Shown here: positions 58,106 to 64,000 of the stretch, one piece after another
Layout of the letters: each line of letters starts with the position of its first letter
Position numbering within the stretch: position 1 is the stretch's first letter
Virus record (IMG/VR): IMGVR_UViG_3300022839_000007
Location: 93,789-157,788 of that record
Direction: 5' to 3' (one strand)
Source of the DNA: a virus
DNA: 64,000 bases
The notes under the pieces: model-generated
What the model was told of the DNA's origin: nothing
Seen by the model: the letters and a program-made list of their open reading frames with translations, nothing else
Databases searched by the model: none
Position numbers and translations under genes: made by a program

Positions 58106-58612
58106 CTAAAATTGTTCATCTTCTGGAATTAATTTTAGTAGTTCAGCTTCAAATGCCTTAGTAGCTTTCCTACATACTTCCAACACTTCTTCGCGTGTAC
58201 TCTTAGCGCGTGGTGTGGGCTTGTACTTGGGATCGTGCGACCATGCTTCTTGCTCAATTGTAGGCATTGCGCGCATTTTACGAGTTATAGCGATAGAATT
58301 CTCTTTTTCATCATCAGAACCATTACCTGCTTTGACGATCCGACTATACAAAATTTTAAATAGATCACTCATCGCCCAATTCCAATTTTGGCTTTCAACA
58401 GCGTTTTCTTTAGAAATTTCCTGAAAGTCACAATTTGGATCTACATACACTGTCTTGAAGGGGTTATCATATCGGTGAAGCTGTGCAGCAGTCAGAATAG
58501 ACCGCATGTCTCGGTAAGATACACCAGTAATTGTTAAGTTGCCTTCTTTGTCACAAACTACTTTGATATTTTTGAGGTCTTCGAGAGTTTCATCAAGTGG
58601 ATTGATAGACAT
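58106..58612 (-). CDS. Hypothetical protein
   Basis: 168 residues, unrecognised. VSYRDMRSILTAAQLHRYDN and SWNWAMSDLFKILYSRIVK-like helices (residues 75-95) are followed by a charged C-terminal helix. It lies 3 nt after the 58616 gene. Confidence 0.6.
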   Translation of the reverse strand: MSINPLDETLEDLKNIKVVCDKEGNLTITGVSYRDMRSILTAAQLHRYDNPFKTVYVDPNCDFQEISKENAVESQNWNWAMSDLFKILYSRIVKAGNGSDDEKENSIAITRKMRAMPTIEQEAWSHDPKYKPTPRAKSTREEVLEVCRKATKAFEAELLKLIPEDEQF

Positions 58613-58615
58613 ATT

Positions 58616-58783
58616 TTAATTTCCTTTAATTGTATCAAATAGACGAACTAAACTTGTATCATCACAGCTCCATAAGAAATCTTTGACAGCGTTTGCCGCA
58701 GTATGTTGACCTTTAAATGTCAATATAATAGACTCACTATCAAGTGCTTGTTTCATGGTAGATATCTTATCATACTTTTTCAT
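58616..58783 (-). CDS. Short accessory protein
   Basis: 55 residues from the ATG at 58783 (GAGGAA ribosome site; an ATG at 58804 is the alternative). MKKYDKISTMKQALDSESII then DFLWSCDDTSLVRLFDTI. Function unknown. Confidence 0.55.
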   Translation of the reverse strand: MKKYDKISTMKQALDSESIILTFKGQHTAANAVKDFLWSCDDTSLVRLFDTIKGN

Positions 58784-58810
58784 TATGTTTCCTCGCGGTT
58801 TCATACGTTA

Positions 58811-58839
58811 TCAATATAACTACACGAGTCATAAGTCAA
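58811..58839 (-). promoter_or_regulatory. Sigma-70-type promoter
   Basis: Minus-strand TTGACT (58839-58834), 17-nt spacer and TATTGA (58816-58811) before the 58783 gene. Confidence 0.5.
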
Positions 58840-58847
58840 TAACAATA

Positions 58848-59060
58848 TCACTTTTCTAATATTAATTTTGATAAATCCCAAAGTGTTGCCTTGTAGTCGT
58901 CTAGTTCTACTGAGACCATTGTAACAATCTTATCTGGGGAAGTTTTTGACCATCCCCGCAGCACACGATATTCAATATTTACTTTTGAAACTTTACCGGA
59001 TATTCGCTTTGGTGTGTTTTCTTCTGGAAGCTGAAGATGCTTTGGGTATACAGAAGGCAT
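58848..59060 (-). CDS. Short accessory protein
   Basis: 70 residues with a strand-rich middle (KRISGKVSKVNIEYRVL, KIVTMVSVELDDYKATLW). Possibly a small OB or SH3 barrel. Function unknown. Confidence 0.55.
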   Translation of the reverse strand: MPSVYPKHLQLPEENTPKRISGKVSKVNIEYRVLRGWSKTSPDKIVTMVSVELDDYKATLWDLSKLILEK

Positions 59061-59066
59061 GTCTAA

Positions 59067-59174
59067 TTAATAGTATACCTCATCACCAACTCTCGGTATG
59101 ATGTTAGAATAAACTGTAACTGACACATCGTCGTCTTTAGCATCATACAGGTGTATACTTGTAGTTTCATTCAT
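59067..59174 (-). CDS. Very short protein (35 aa)
   Basis: ATG at 59174 opens a 35-codon frame: METTSIHLYDA-like start (MNETTSIHLYDAKDDDVSV) ending IIPRVGDEVYY. The gap it fills is otherwise empty and the next gene begins 7 nt later. No clear ribosome site (GATTTACTT). Confidence 0.4.
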   Translation of the reverse strand: MNETTSIHLYDAKDDDVSVTVYSNIIPRVGDEVYY

Positions 59175-59193
59175 AAGTAAATCCTATCTAAAT

Positions 59194-59448
59194 TTATACT
59201 ATTTTATAGTCAACATCACTTAATAATTGTGCAACACGAACTAAATTATTAGCCCATGTTCCTTTTATTGTAATATAGTATAAAGTATCTGTGTTGTCAA
59301 GCACTTTTTCAATAGTAAAATCAAATAAAATTTCGTCATCTATTAATAATTTAAAAAAATTACGAATTTGTACTTCATCACGGAAATGAAATTCTAGTTC
59401 CCAATTACACACACTTGCTCGATTTGTAATTTTATCGCTAACAGTCAA
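59194..59448 (-). CDS. Short accessory protein
   Basis: 84 residues, alpha/beta (CNWELEFHFRDEVQIRNFFK, LYYITIKGTWANNLVRVAQL). Function unknown. Confidence 0.58.
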   Translation of the reverse strand: MTVSDKITNRASVCNWELEFHFRDEVQIRNFFKLLIDDEILFDFTIEKVLDNTDTLYYITIKGTWANNLVRVAQLLSDVDYKIV

Positions 59449-59468
59449 TTTATATAATTTCCTTAACT

Positions 59469-59822
59469 TTATTTTCTATCAAACTTCAATTTTTTAATGT
59501 ATCTATCAACTTCGTCTTTCGTAAGAAACCAATTATGTAGATATGAATCATCTTCTTCTGGCCAAACTTCGCCATCTGGATACTTAAAATGATATAAATT
59601 TAGGTGATCTTCGTTAAATCTTGTAATTCCTTTTTCAGAAAACCAAGACATTCCGCAATGTTCTGCAACCACAATTTCATATTCCCAATGATCTCTGTCA
59701 TATCTATACCATTCAATTCCATCTGCGTCTACCATCGTTAACTTTGCTTTGTTAAATGCATTATTGATTTCTTTGACATTGTATACTTTATCGCCAAGAA
59801 CCATGCTTTCGAAATTTACCAT
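59469..59822 (-). CDS. Hypothetical protein
   Basis: 117 residues, aromatic-rich (DGIEWYRYDRDHWEYEIVVA, HCGMSWFSEKG, NLYHFKYPDGEVWPEEDD). A good AGGGAT ribosome site. Function unknown. Confidence 0.62.
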   Translation of the reverse strand: MVNFESMVLGDKVYNVKEINNAFNKAKLTMVDADGIEWYRYDRDHWEYEIVVAEHCGMSWFSEKGITRFNEDHLNLYHFKYPDGEVWPEEDDSYLHNWFLTKDEVDRYIKKLKFDRK

Positions 59823-59852
59823 AATATCCCTCTTTTAGTTAATTTATAGGTG

Positions 59853-60260
59853 TTAAATCGTCGGGTTATACTTTTTTTGTAATTCCAAGAAATGCTCGTA
59901 CTCTGCGCGCTTTTTTGCTTGATCATAGGCATCTTTACGGTACTTTTTTTCTTCAGCCGCAGACTTTTTTCCTTCTTCGTAATTTACCAAATACGATGTT
60001 GGTTCGGCAAAATTTGAAAAACTTAAAGCATATTCTTTTTCCGTGCTTTCTTCTTTACTATATCTATATCTCGTATAGAATATACTGTGAACAGTGATAT
60101 AGTCTTCATCGAATTCAAACCTGTCATATGTATAAATATTATGATACTTCTCGTCGCTGTATTTTTCATCAATTTTTTCAATACTTTTAATGATGTATTC
60201 TGCCTGCTGGGCAATTTTAAAGTATTGTTCTTGGAAATTTTTAATTTCGTTTACGTTCAT
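59853..60260 (-). CDS. Hypothetical charged protein
   Basis: 135 residues from the ATG at 60260, overlapping the upstream TGA. Helical, Lys/Glu/Tyr-rich, with FEDDYITVHSIFYTRYRY-like strands in the middle and a basic helix at the end (KKYRKDAYDQAKKRAEYEHF). Function unknown. Confidence 0.6.
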   Translation of the reverse strand: MNVNEIKNFQEQYFKIAQQAEYIIKSIEKIDEKYSDEKYHNIYTYDRFEFDEDYITVHSIFYTRYRYSKEESTEKEYALSFSNFAEPTSYLVNYEEGKKSAAEEKKYRKDAYDQAKKRAEYEHFLELQKKYNPTI

Positions 60261-60673
60261 TTCTCCAAACTCCATTGTGAATTGTCACGCATTTCTTCAT
60301 AAGCAGCAGCTTTTTCTTGGTAGTAAACTATCAAAGTTGCATTCATTGTAATCTCTTCCTTGGTTAAGCTACCTTCGCCGTTCGTTGCCATTAACATAAG
60401 TGCTTTCAGATGGCAGCTGGTAATTGCATCTTGAAACAGATACCCTACCATAAGGGGGTCTTTGTACTTAATAGTAACAAAGCTTTGTTCTTGGGCGCAA
60501 TGGCTGTTTGCTTTTTGTTTGGCTTCTTCTAATGTGAACCCATGACCCAGAGAAAGATCATCGAAATCTACCAGAAATCCATCATCAAACTTAATTAGAG
60601 TATAGGCACCACTGGAATAATGTGCTCCGCCATTTTCTTCCCATACTATTTCTTTGAACTTTTTTTCTATCAT
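60257..60673 (-). CDS. Hypothetical protein
   Basis: 138 residues. An N-terminal strand part (AHYSSGAYTLIKFDDGFLVD) and a helical C-terminus (ATLIVYYQEKAAAYEEMRDN). Own sigma-70-type promoter. Function unknown. Confidence 0.6.
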   Translation of the reverse strand: MIEKKFKEIVWEENGGAHYSSGAYTLIKFDDGFLVDFDDLSLGHGFTLEEAKQKANSHCAQEQSFVTIKYKDPLMVGYLFQDAITSCHLKALMLMATNGEGSLTKEEITMNATLIVYYQEKAAAYEEMRDNSQWSLEK

Positions 60674-60711
60674 TTCACTACCTTTGTATTCTATCAGAGT
60701 ACTTATGGTTA

Positions 60712-60740
60712 TGTATAAACTACAGAGTTGTATTTGTCAA
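60712..60740 (-). promoter_or_regulatory. Sigma-70-type promoter
   Basis: Minus-strand TTGACA (60740-60735), 17-nt spacer and TATACA (60717-60712) before the 60673 gene. Confidence 0.6.
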
Positions 60741-60746
60741 CAACGT

Positions 60747-61121
60747 TTATACATTATTGTCAGGTTTCCAGAGTTTAGCGTATTTCAAAACATTGGGCAA
60801 TTGAGTGCCGTCTGGATATGGACAAACGATTGCGCAACTTTTTTGCGCACCCAGTGTTGTATTTTCATGGCCCAGATACACATCAGGAAGTGCAGCAATC
60901 TTATCAAATTCTTTTTGGTTTACCCGAACAGTAACCTTCTTGAATGAATTTTCAAGCCAATCAATATACTGAGGATACAAATATATACCCAAATTAGGTA
61001 TACCATCTAGTTTTTTGGAAAAACTAAATTTGACATGGGCACCCAATACAGAATGAGCTACCAAAGTCGGAGTCATGAAGTCTGGCACCTGATCCAATAC
61101 CGCAATATACATTTTAGTCAT
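60747..61121 (-). CDS. Peptidyl-tRNA hydrolase 2-like protein
   Basis: 124 residues from the ATG at 61121 (GAGG ribosome site). Pattern: MYIAVLDQVPDFMTPTLVAH, then WLENSFKKVTVRVNQKEFDK, then GHENTTLGAQKSCAIVCPYP and LPNVLKYAKLW. Size and order resemble Pth2 enzymes, which cut peptidyl-tRNA. In this family a loop with T-x-x-G/L precedes a final strand, as seen here. I rate it as likely but not certain. Confidence 0.55.
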   Translation of the reverse strand: MTKMYIAVLDQVPDFMTPTLVAHSVLGAHVKFSFSKKLDGIPNLGIYLYPQYIDWLENSFKKVTVRVNQKEFDKIAALPDVYLGHENTTLGAQKSCAIVCPYPDGTQLPNVLKYAKLWKPDNNV

Positions 61122-61129
61122 AATGGGCC

Positions 61130-61321
61130 TCAACTTTCAGATACAATTGTAAAATCATCTAATGACATGGCAGTAGTAAAGTCTCGAAATCTTGAATGTG
61201 AAGTAAATTTTACACCAATTTCAATTTTGTGATTATAGGGGTGTGCTTTGTAGCCCCCGCCTCTACCGTTTGTTGTTATAGTATACAACATGTTATTTTT
61301 TGTATATCGAAATATTTTCAT
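61130..61321 (-). CDS. Short accessory protein
   Basis: 63 residues (MKIFRYTKNNMLYTITTNGR, then GVKFTSHSRFRDFTTAMSLD). AAGGATG ribosome site. Function unknown. Confidence 0.55.
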   Translation of the reverse strand: MKIFRYTKNNMLYTITTNGRGGGYKAHPYNHKIEIGVKFTSHSRFRDFTTAMSLDDFTIVSES

Positions 61322-61331
61322 AATATCATCC

Positions 61332-61541
61332 TTAGTCTATATAGATGGCATATCCGAGCGATGCTGCTTCATAATATACTTGCACCTCGGAACCGTCGTC
61401 TTGAATCTTATATAACTGCACCGCATGATCGCTTCCTAATAGATCTGACATCTCGCTCTTGATATTTTCCAAGTTATCTGATACATATGGCCTAATAGAT
61501 GCGCCGCCGCCGCCATATCCTTGTGCTTTAATTCTATACAT
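61332..61541 (-). CDS. Short accessory protein
   Basis: 69 residues with a glycine run (QGYGGGGASIRPYV) and AVQLYKIQDDGSEVQVYYEA. Function unknown. Confidence 0.55.
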   Translation of the reverse strand: MYRIKAQGYGGGGASIRPYVSDNLENIKSEMSDLLGSDHAVQLYKIQDDGSEVQVYYEAASLGYAIYID

Positions 61542-61580
61542 TATTTTTCCTTATCTACTAAGTTATATAGTCCCATGCCA

Positions 61581-61877
61581 TTAATAGTTAAAAATTCCGA
61601 ACGGCCAGTTACCTTGTATAACGCCCATAGAATCAAAAACATAAGTTCTCGTTTCTGTGATAATTTCGACATCATTTTTATTGATGTTACCATATTCTAC
61701 TTGCTCACCAAGCATATTGACTAAAGTATCTGAATACACACGAATATTCAGAAAATCATTTGCGTTGACTAATTTCAATACTTTTGCTGCCAAAAGATTT
61801 GGCATCAGATTGAATTGAGTATCTGTATACTCTGTTTTCATATTTGGTTTTGCATTTCCGACATATACAGTAATCAT
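61581..61877 (-). CDS. Hypothetical protein
   Basis: 98 residues: MITVYVGNAKPNMKTEYTDT, LLAAKVLKLVNANDFLNIRV, VEIITETRTYVFDSMGVIQG. Own sigma-70-type promoter. Function unknown. Confidence 0.58.
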   Translation of the reverse strand: MITVYVGNAKPNMKTEYTDTQFNLMPNLLAAKVLKLVNANDFLNIRVYSDTLVNMLGEQVEYGNINKNDVEIITETRTYVFDSMGVIQGNWPFGIFNY

Positions 61878-61901
61878 TTTGAACCTCTTTGTTTACAGTT
61901 T

Positions 61902-61930
61902 CTTATACAAGATATCTATACCCGTGTCAA
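61902..61930 (-). promoter_or_regulatory. Sigma-70-type promoter
   Basis: Minus-strand TTGACA (61930-61925), 17-nt spacer and TATAAG (61907-61902) before the 61877 gene. Confidence 0.65.
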
Positions 61931-61997
61931 TCACTTATTATCTTTTAGTAATGCCTATGTTTTAATAAGAGTCGGTCCGATGTTTTCACCTAACATT

Positions 61998-62120
61998 TTA
62001 ACCGTTTTTACAAGTAGTAACAGAAAACATCTTTGGAATATATGGACAGAAGTATCCGCCGCTACCGTCTTCAAAAATTCCCCACCGTGCGCAGACAGTC
62101 TCACATTCACAAAGCGCCAT
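61998..62120 (-). CDS. Very short Cys-rich protein (40 aa)
   Basis: ATG at 62120 opens a 40-codon frame with five cysteines (ALCECETVCARW, GGYFCPYIPK, TTCKNG), which could bind zinc. It follows the 62129 gene by 8 nt. No strong ribosome site. Between its stop and 61931 I see only a 13-codon frame. Confidence 0.42.
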   Translation of the reverse strand: MALCECETVCARWGIFEDGSGGYFCPYIPKMFSVTTCKNG

Positions 62121-62128
62121 ACTATCAA

Positions 62129-62521
62129 TTACTGACATTTTTTGTTTTCTATTGGAAGTGCTCTAATGTTTACCCATCGTTTTTCGGTAACGGTACCGAG
62201 ATCGTGCGTTACTGTTATAGTTAAGTCGTTAGATGTTGCCCATTCTGTAAGAGTGTACCAAACTGCTTGATAGTCTGCGTTATCCTGAGAAGCATATCTT
62301 ATCCATCGGATAAGATATGGATCGTACACTTTATATAGCGGAACTTTGCCTGTTTCAATACTATCAGTAATATACAGTTTAATATTGTACACCAAACTTT
62401 CTAGTATTGATTTTTCTTTGTGGATTTTTTCCATATCAGCTGCTGCTTGTGCAGCAATTTTTTTGATTTCATCTAACTCTAATTTACGTAGAGTATTTGC
62501 AAGTGTTAATCCTAGCGACAT
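62129..62521 (-). CDS. Hypothetical protein
   Basis: 130 residues with an N-terminal coiled coil (KLELDEIKKIAAQAAADMEK) and a compact domain (DPYLIRWIRYASQDNADYQA). It follows the RNA ligase by one base gap, so is in the same operon. Function unknown. Confidence 0.6.
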   Translation of the reverse strand: MSLGLTLANTLRKLELDEIKKIAAQAAADMEKIHKEKSILESLVYNIKLYITDSIETGKVPLYKVYDPYLIRWIRYASQDNADYQAVWYTLTEWATSNDLTITVTHDLGTVTEKRWVNIRALPIENKKCQ

Positions 62522-62522
62522 A

Positions 62523-63563
62523 TTAGTCTTTCTCCTTTAATAGAAATCGATTACTAATTGTTTTAAAGCTGAAAGAAGAGGTATTGCATTTGTAAACAAG
62601 CCCTTCTCGAACAGGTTGATTTAAGCTAGGACCTTCTGCAAACTCTAATCCTTCGTCGATACTAGCTGGTGCATTTCCAACTACATTAATAATAGGAACG
62701 TGAACTAGCCCGTTATCTTTAGCACATTGCTCTCTGCACACTTCAGGAGACAGATACATCTGTTCTTTGATATTATAGATATTAAACACGTACAATTCAT
62801 GCTTTTGGAGTTTTTCTCGATTGCCTTGAATACCAGGGCCCATTACCTCCCCTTGGTATGCAAATCCGTCTACAATATAATCTTTGAGAGACAATGCCAT
62901 AGCAACTAGCGTGTTGTCTTTGTTTTCGTCATTGACTTTTAATTCAAGATTTCGACTGCATACTCTTAGTTCGTGTTCATAACGAAAGATAGTACAGCTA
63001 GTTCCGTCGAGTTTAAGAGAAATTTCATAAGTTGTGTCATTACGAGCTTGTATGTCATCAAAACAGTTTTGAATTCTCTCTTGGTCAGTTTTTGGAATGA
63101 GATTAGTAGGAAATACTCCTCGCACTTGTCCAGCAAGTTGTGGCGAAATTTCAGGTTCCCATTTCTGAATATCCAAAAGTTCAGTAACATCCATGCCTTC
63201 GACTAGCGTAACAGTAACACTATATTCTCCTCGGTTATCCCAAAGCATTACATAAGAGCCTGTAAAATCATTACAAATAGTAAGCAACAATCCCTGACTT
63301 ACTTGTCCGCGTAGTTTTACTGTACGAAGGCGTTCTCCTTTAATTCCGTTATATTCTCTTGGTTCCTTTCCTTTGCTAAGAAAAGGTGCAAGTTCATGCG
63401 GAATCCAGCTATCGGTTTCCAAGTATATAACAAAGTCACCCACAGAAAATTTATCAATTTGATCTACTACCCACCATCCATTAATTCGATAGGCGCAGAT
63501 TGTATCTGCGCCTACAATGGGTTTAATTTCTTTAATACACTGAATTGAGCCTAGCTTACGCAT
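62523..63563 (-). CDS. RNA ligase (DraRnl/Rnl5 type)
   Basis: 346 residues. An N-terminal OB-like domain (about 1-130; GDFVIYLETDSWIPH, LRGQVSQGLLL) precedes the nucleotidyltransferase core: motif I YEISLKLDGTSCTI with Lys184 as AMP acceptor, motif III/IIIa FAYQGEVMGPGIQ, motif IV REGLVYKC and motif V FSFKTISNRFLLK. An N-terminal OB module is typical of the Deinococcus DRB0094 family. It seals 5'-phosphate/3'-OH RNA ends. It has its own sigma-70-type promoter. Sits between genes for a cyclic-phosphate-processing domain and tRNA-related functions. Confidence 0.9.
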   Translation of the reverse strand: MRKLGSIQCIKEIKPIVGADTICAYRINGWWVVDQIDKFSVGDFVIYLETDSWIPHELAPFLSKGKEPREYNGIKGERLRTVKLRGQVSQGLLLTICNDFTGSYVMLWDNRGEYSVTVTLVEGMDVTELLDIQKWEPEISPQLAGQVRGVFPTNLIPKTDQERIQNCFDDIQARNDTTYEISLKLDGTSCTIFRYEHELRVCSRNLELKVNDENKDNTLVAMALSLKDYIVDGFAYQGEVMGPGIQGNREKLQKHELYVFNIYNIKEQMYLSPEVCREQCAKDNGLVHVPIINVVGNAPASIDEGLEFAEGPSLNQPVREGLVYKCNTSSFSFKTISNRFLLKEKD

Positions 63564-63598
63564 TTTTACATTCCTATTTTATTAGTGACATTACATAC

Positions 63599-63627
63599 AT
63601 AATATGCTAATTGTGCATCAAAGTCAA
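63599..63627 (-). promoter_or_regulatory. Sigma-70-type promoter of the RNA ligase
   Basis: Minus-strand TTGACT (63627-63622), 17-nt spacer and TATTAT (63604-63599). Confidence 0.65.
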
Positions 63628-63659
63628 GCGGAAATATCATTACAAGCATTTGCAAATTA

Positions 63660-64000
63660 CTAAGATCGGTCGCGACATTTCCAGTGTTTAATAAAGTTTT
63701 CTATATAGCAGCGAATATTTTCAGCACCTATTGGGTTCATTGAATGAATAGAATATACAAAGTTTTCGGGAAAGTCAAGATTGTTATCCATAATATATTG
63801 ACAAAGCCATCTTGCAAAAGTATACCCAGTTTTTCCCCCGTCATCGGTAGTATAATGAATGTCTGCCAAATCGTGATCAAAACTAATCTTTGTTGGCAAC
63901 CCATACTGTGTTACACACCATACGGCATCGTCCATAGTACGACAAATAATTAAATCTTTGTATGCACCTAAATCATAGGGAACATCTTCGGGAAATCTCA
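63660..64000 (-). CDS. Cyclic-phosphate-processing receiver-domain protein (cREC/cPRR type), N-terminus outside window
   Basis: The frame continues past the right edge; the visible 113 residues are the C-terminal part. The hallmark motifs are YGLPTKISFDHDLAD, DDGGKTGYTFARWL and YSIHSMNPIGAENIRCYI. This receiver-like domain is predicted to act on 2',3'-cyclic phosphate ends of RNA. Its neighbour is an RNA ligase, so the pair could process and seal cleaved RNAs. Confidence 0.8.
   Translation of the reverse strand, partial: RFPEDVPYDLGAYKDLIICRTMDDAVWCVTQYGLPTKISFDHDLADIHYTTDDGGKTGYTFARWLCQYIMDNNLDFPENFVYSIHSMNPIGAENIRCYIENFIKHWKCRDRS

Overview
The window is a segment of a tailed-phage genome of the T4-like (myovirus) type. 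It is AT-rich and almost entirely transcribed leftward (minus strand). The evidence is a T4-like replication set: a gp43-type B-family DNA polymerase, the gp45 sliding clamp, a gp44 clamp loader, a DsbA-like protein, a DexA-like exonuclease and a gp31-like co-chaperonin. There is also a GH19 endolysin with a spanin pair, very large tail-fibre-like proteins, and T4-style late promoters (TATAAATA/GATAAATA). PhoH, ThyX, HesB/IscA, ClpP and peptide deformylase are accessory genes common in marine T4-like phages. Only phoH and one zinc-ribbon gene lie on the plus strand. I recognised no tRNA gene, integrase or CRISPR array.

Layout, left to right. 1-2.3 kb: a homing-endonuclease-like gene cut by the window edge, then a glycosyltransferase. 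2.4-4.9 kb: a T-fold (QueD-like) protein, an unknown protein and a TGT/DpdA-like transglycosylase, which suggests 7-deazaguanine modification of DNA. 5-12 kb: the sliding clamp, a translationally coupled nucleotide-sugar cassette (cytidylyltransferase, phosphomannomutase, sugar dehydrogenase) and a DNA polymerase broken three ways by a gene split, a 252-nt group I intron and a split intein. 12-19.5 kb: DsbA and a run of small proteins, several sharing an N-terminal MK[VI]xE[IV]..E tag that resembles the T4 capsid-targeting sequence. 19.4-23 kb: ClpA, peptide deformylase and DnaJ. 23-25 kb: the lysis cassette. 26-32 kb: PhoH, ThyX, the clamp loader, DexA, a MazG-like protein, a gp31-like protein and a Pol III alpha fragment. 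32-43 kb: tail-fibre-like proteins that share an N-terminal module. 43-49.6 kb: HesB, UV endonuclease, a glycosyltransferase, a QueD-like protein and ClpP. 49.7-64 kb: many short accessory genes, a two-gene CCA-adding enzyme, a roughly 500-nt structured non-coding region, a pentapeptide-repeat protein, a second phosphomannomutase, a Pth2-like protein, an RNA ligase and a cyclic-phosphate-processing receiver domain.

Two promoter classes are readable. Accessory and early-type genes are preceded by near-consensus host sigma-70 promoters (TTGAC[A/T], 16-17 nt, TATAAT-like). Late-type genes carry an [N]ATAAATA octamer. At six genes this octamer lies only 4-5 nt before the ATG, so those mRNAs should be leaderless.

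The most unusual items are the triple-fragmented polymerase, the split CCA enzyme next to a large structured RNA candidate, a phage-encoded ClpA and ClpP pair with an intact ClpP-docking motif, and the tag-bearing putative internal head proteins. The right end reads as a possible RNA-repair toolkit (CCA enzyme, RNA ligase, cyclic-phosphate processing, Pth2-like), perhaps against host tRNA-cleaving defences; this last point is inference.
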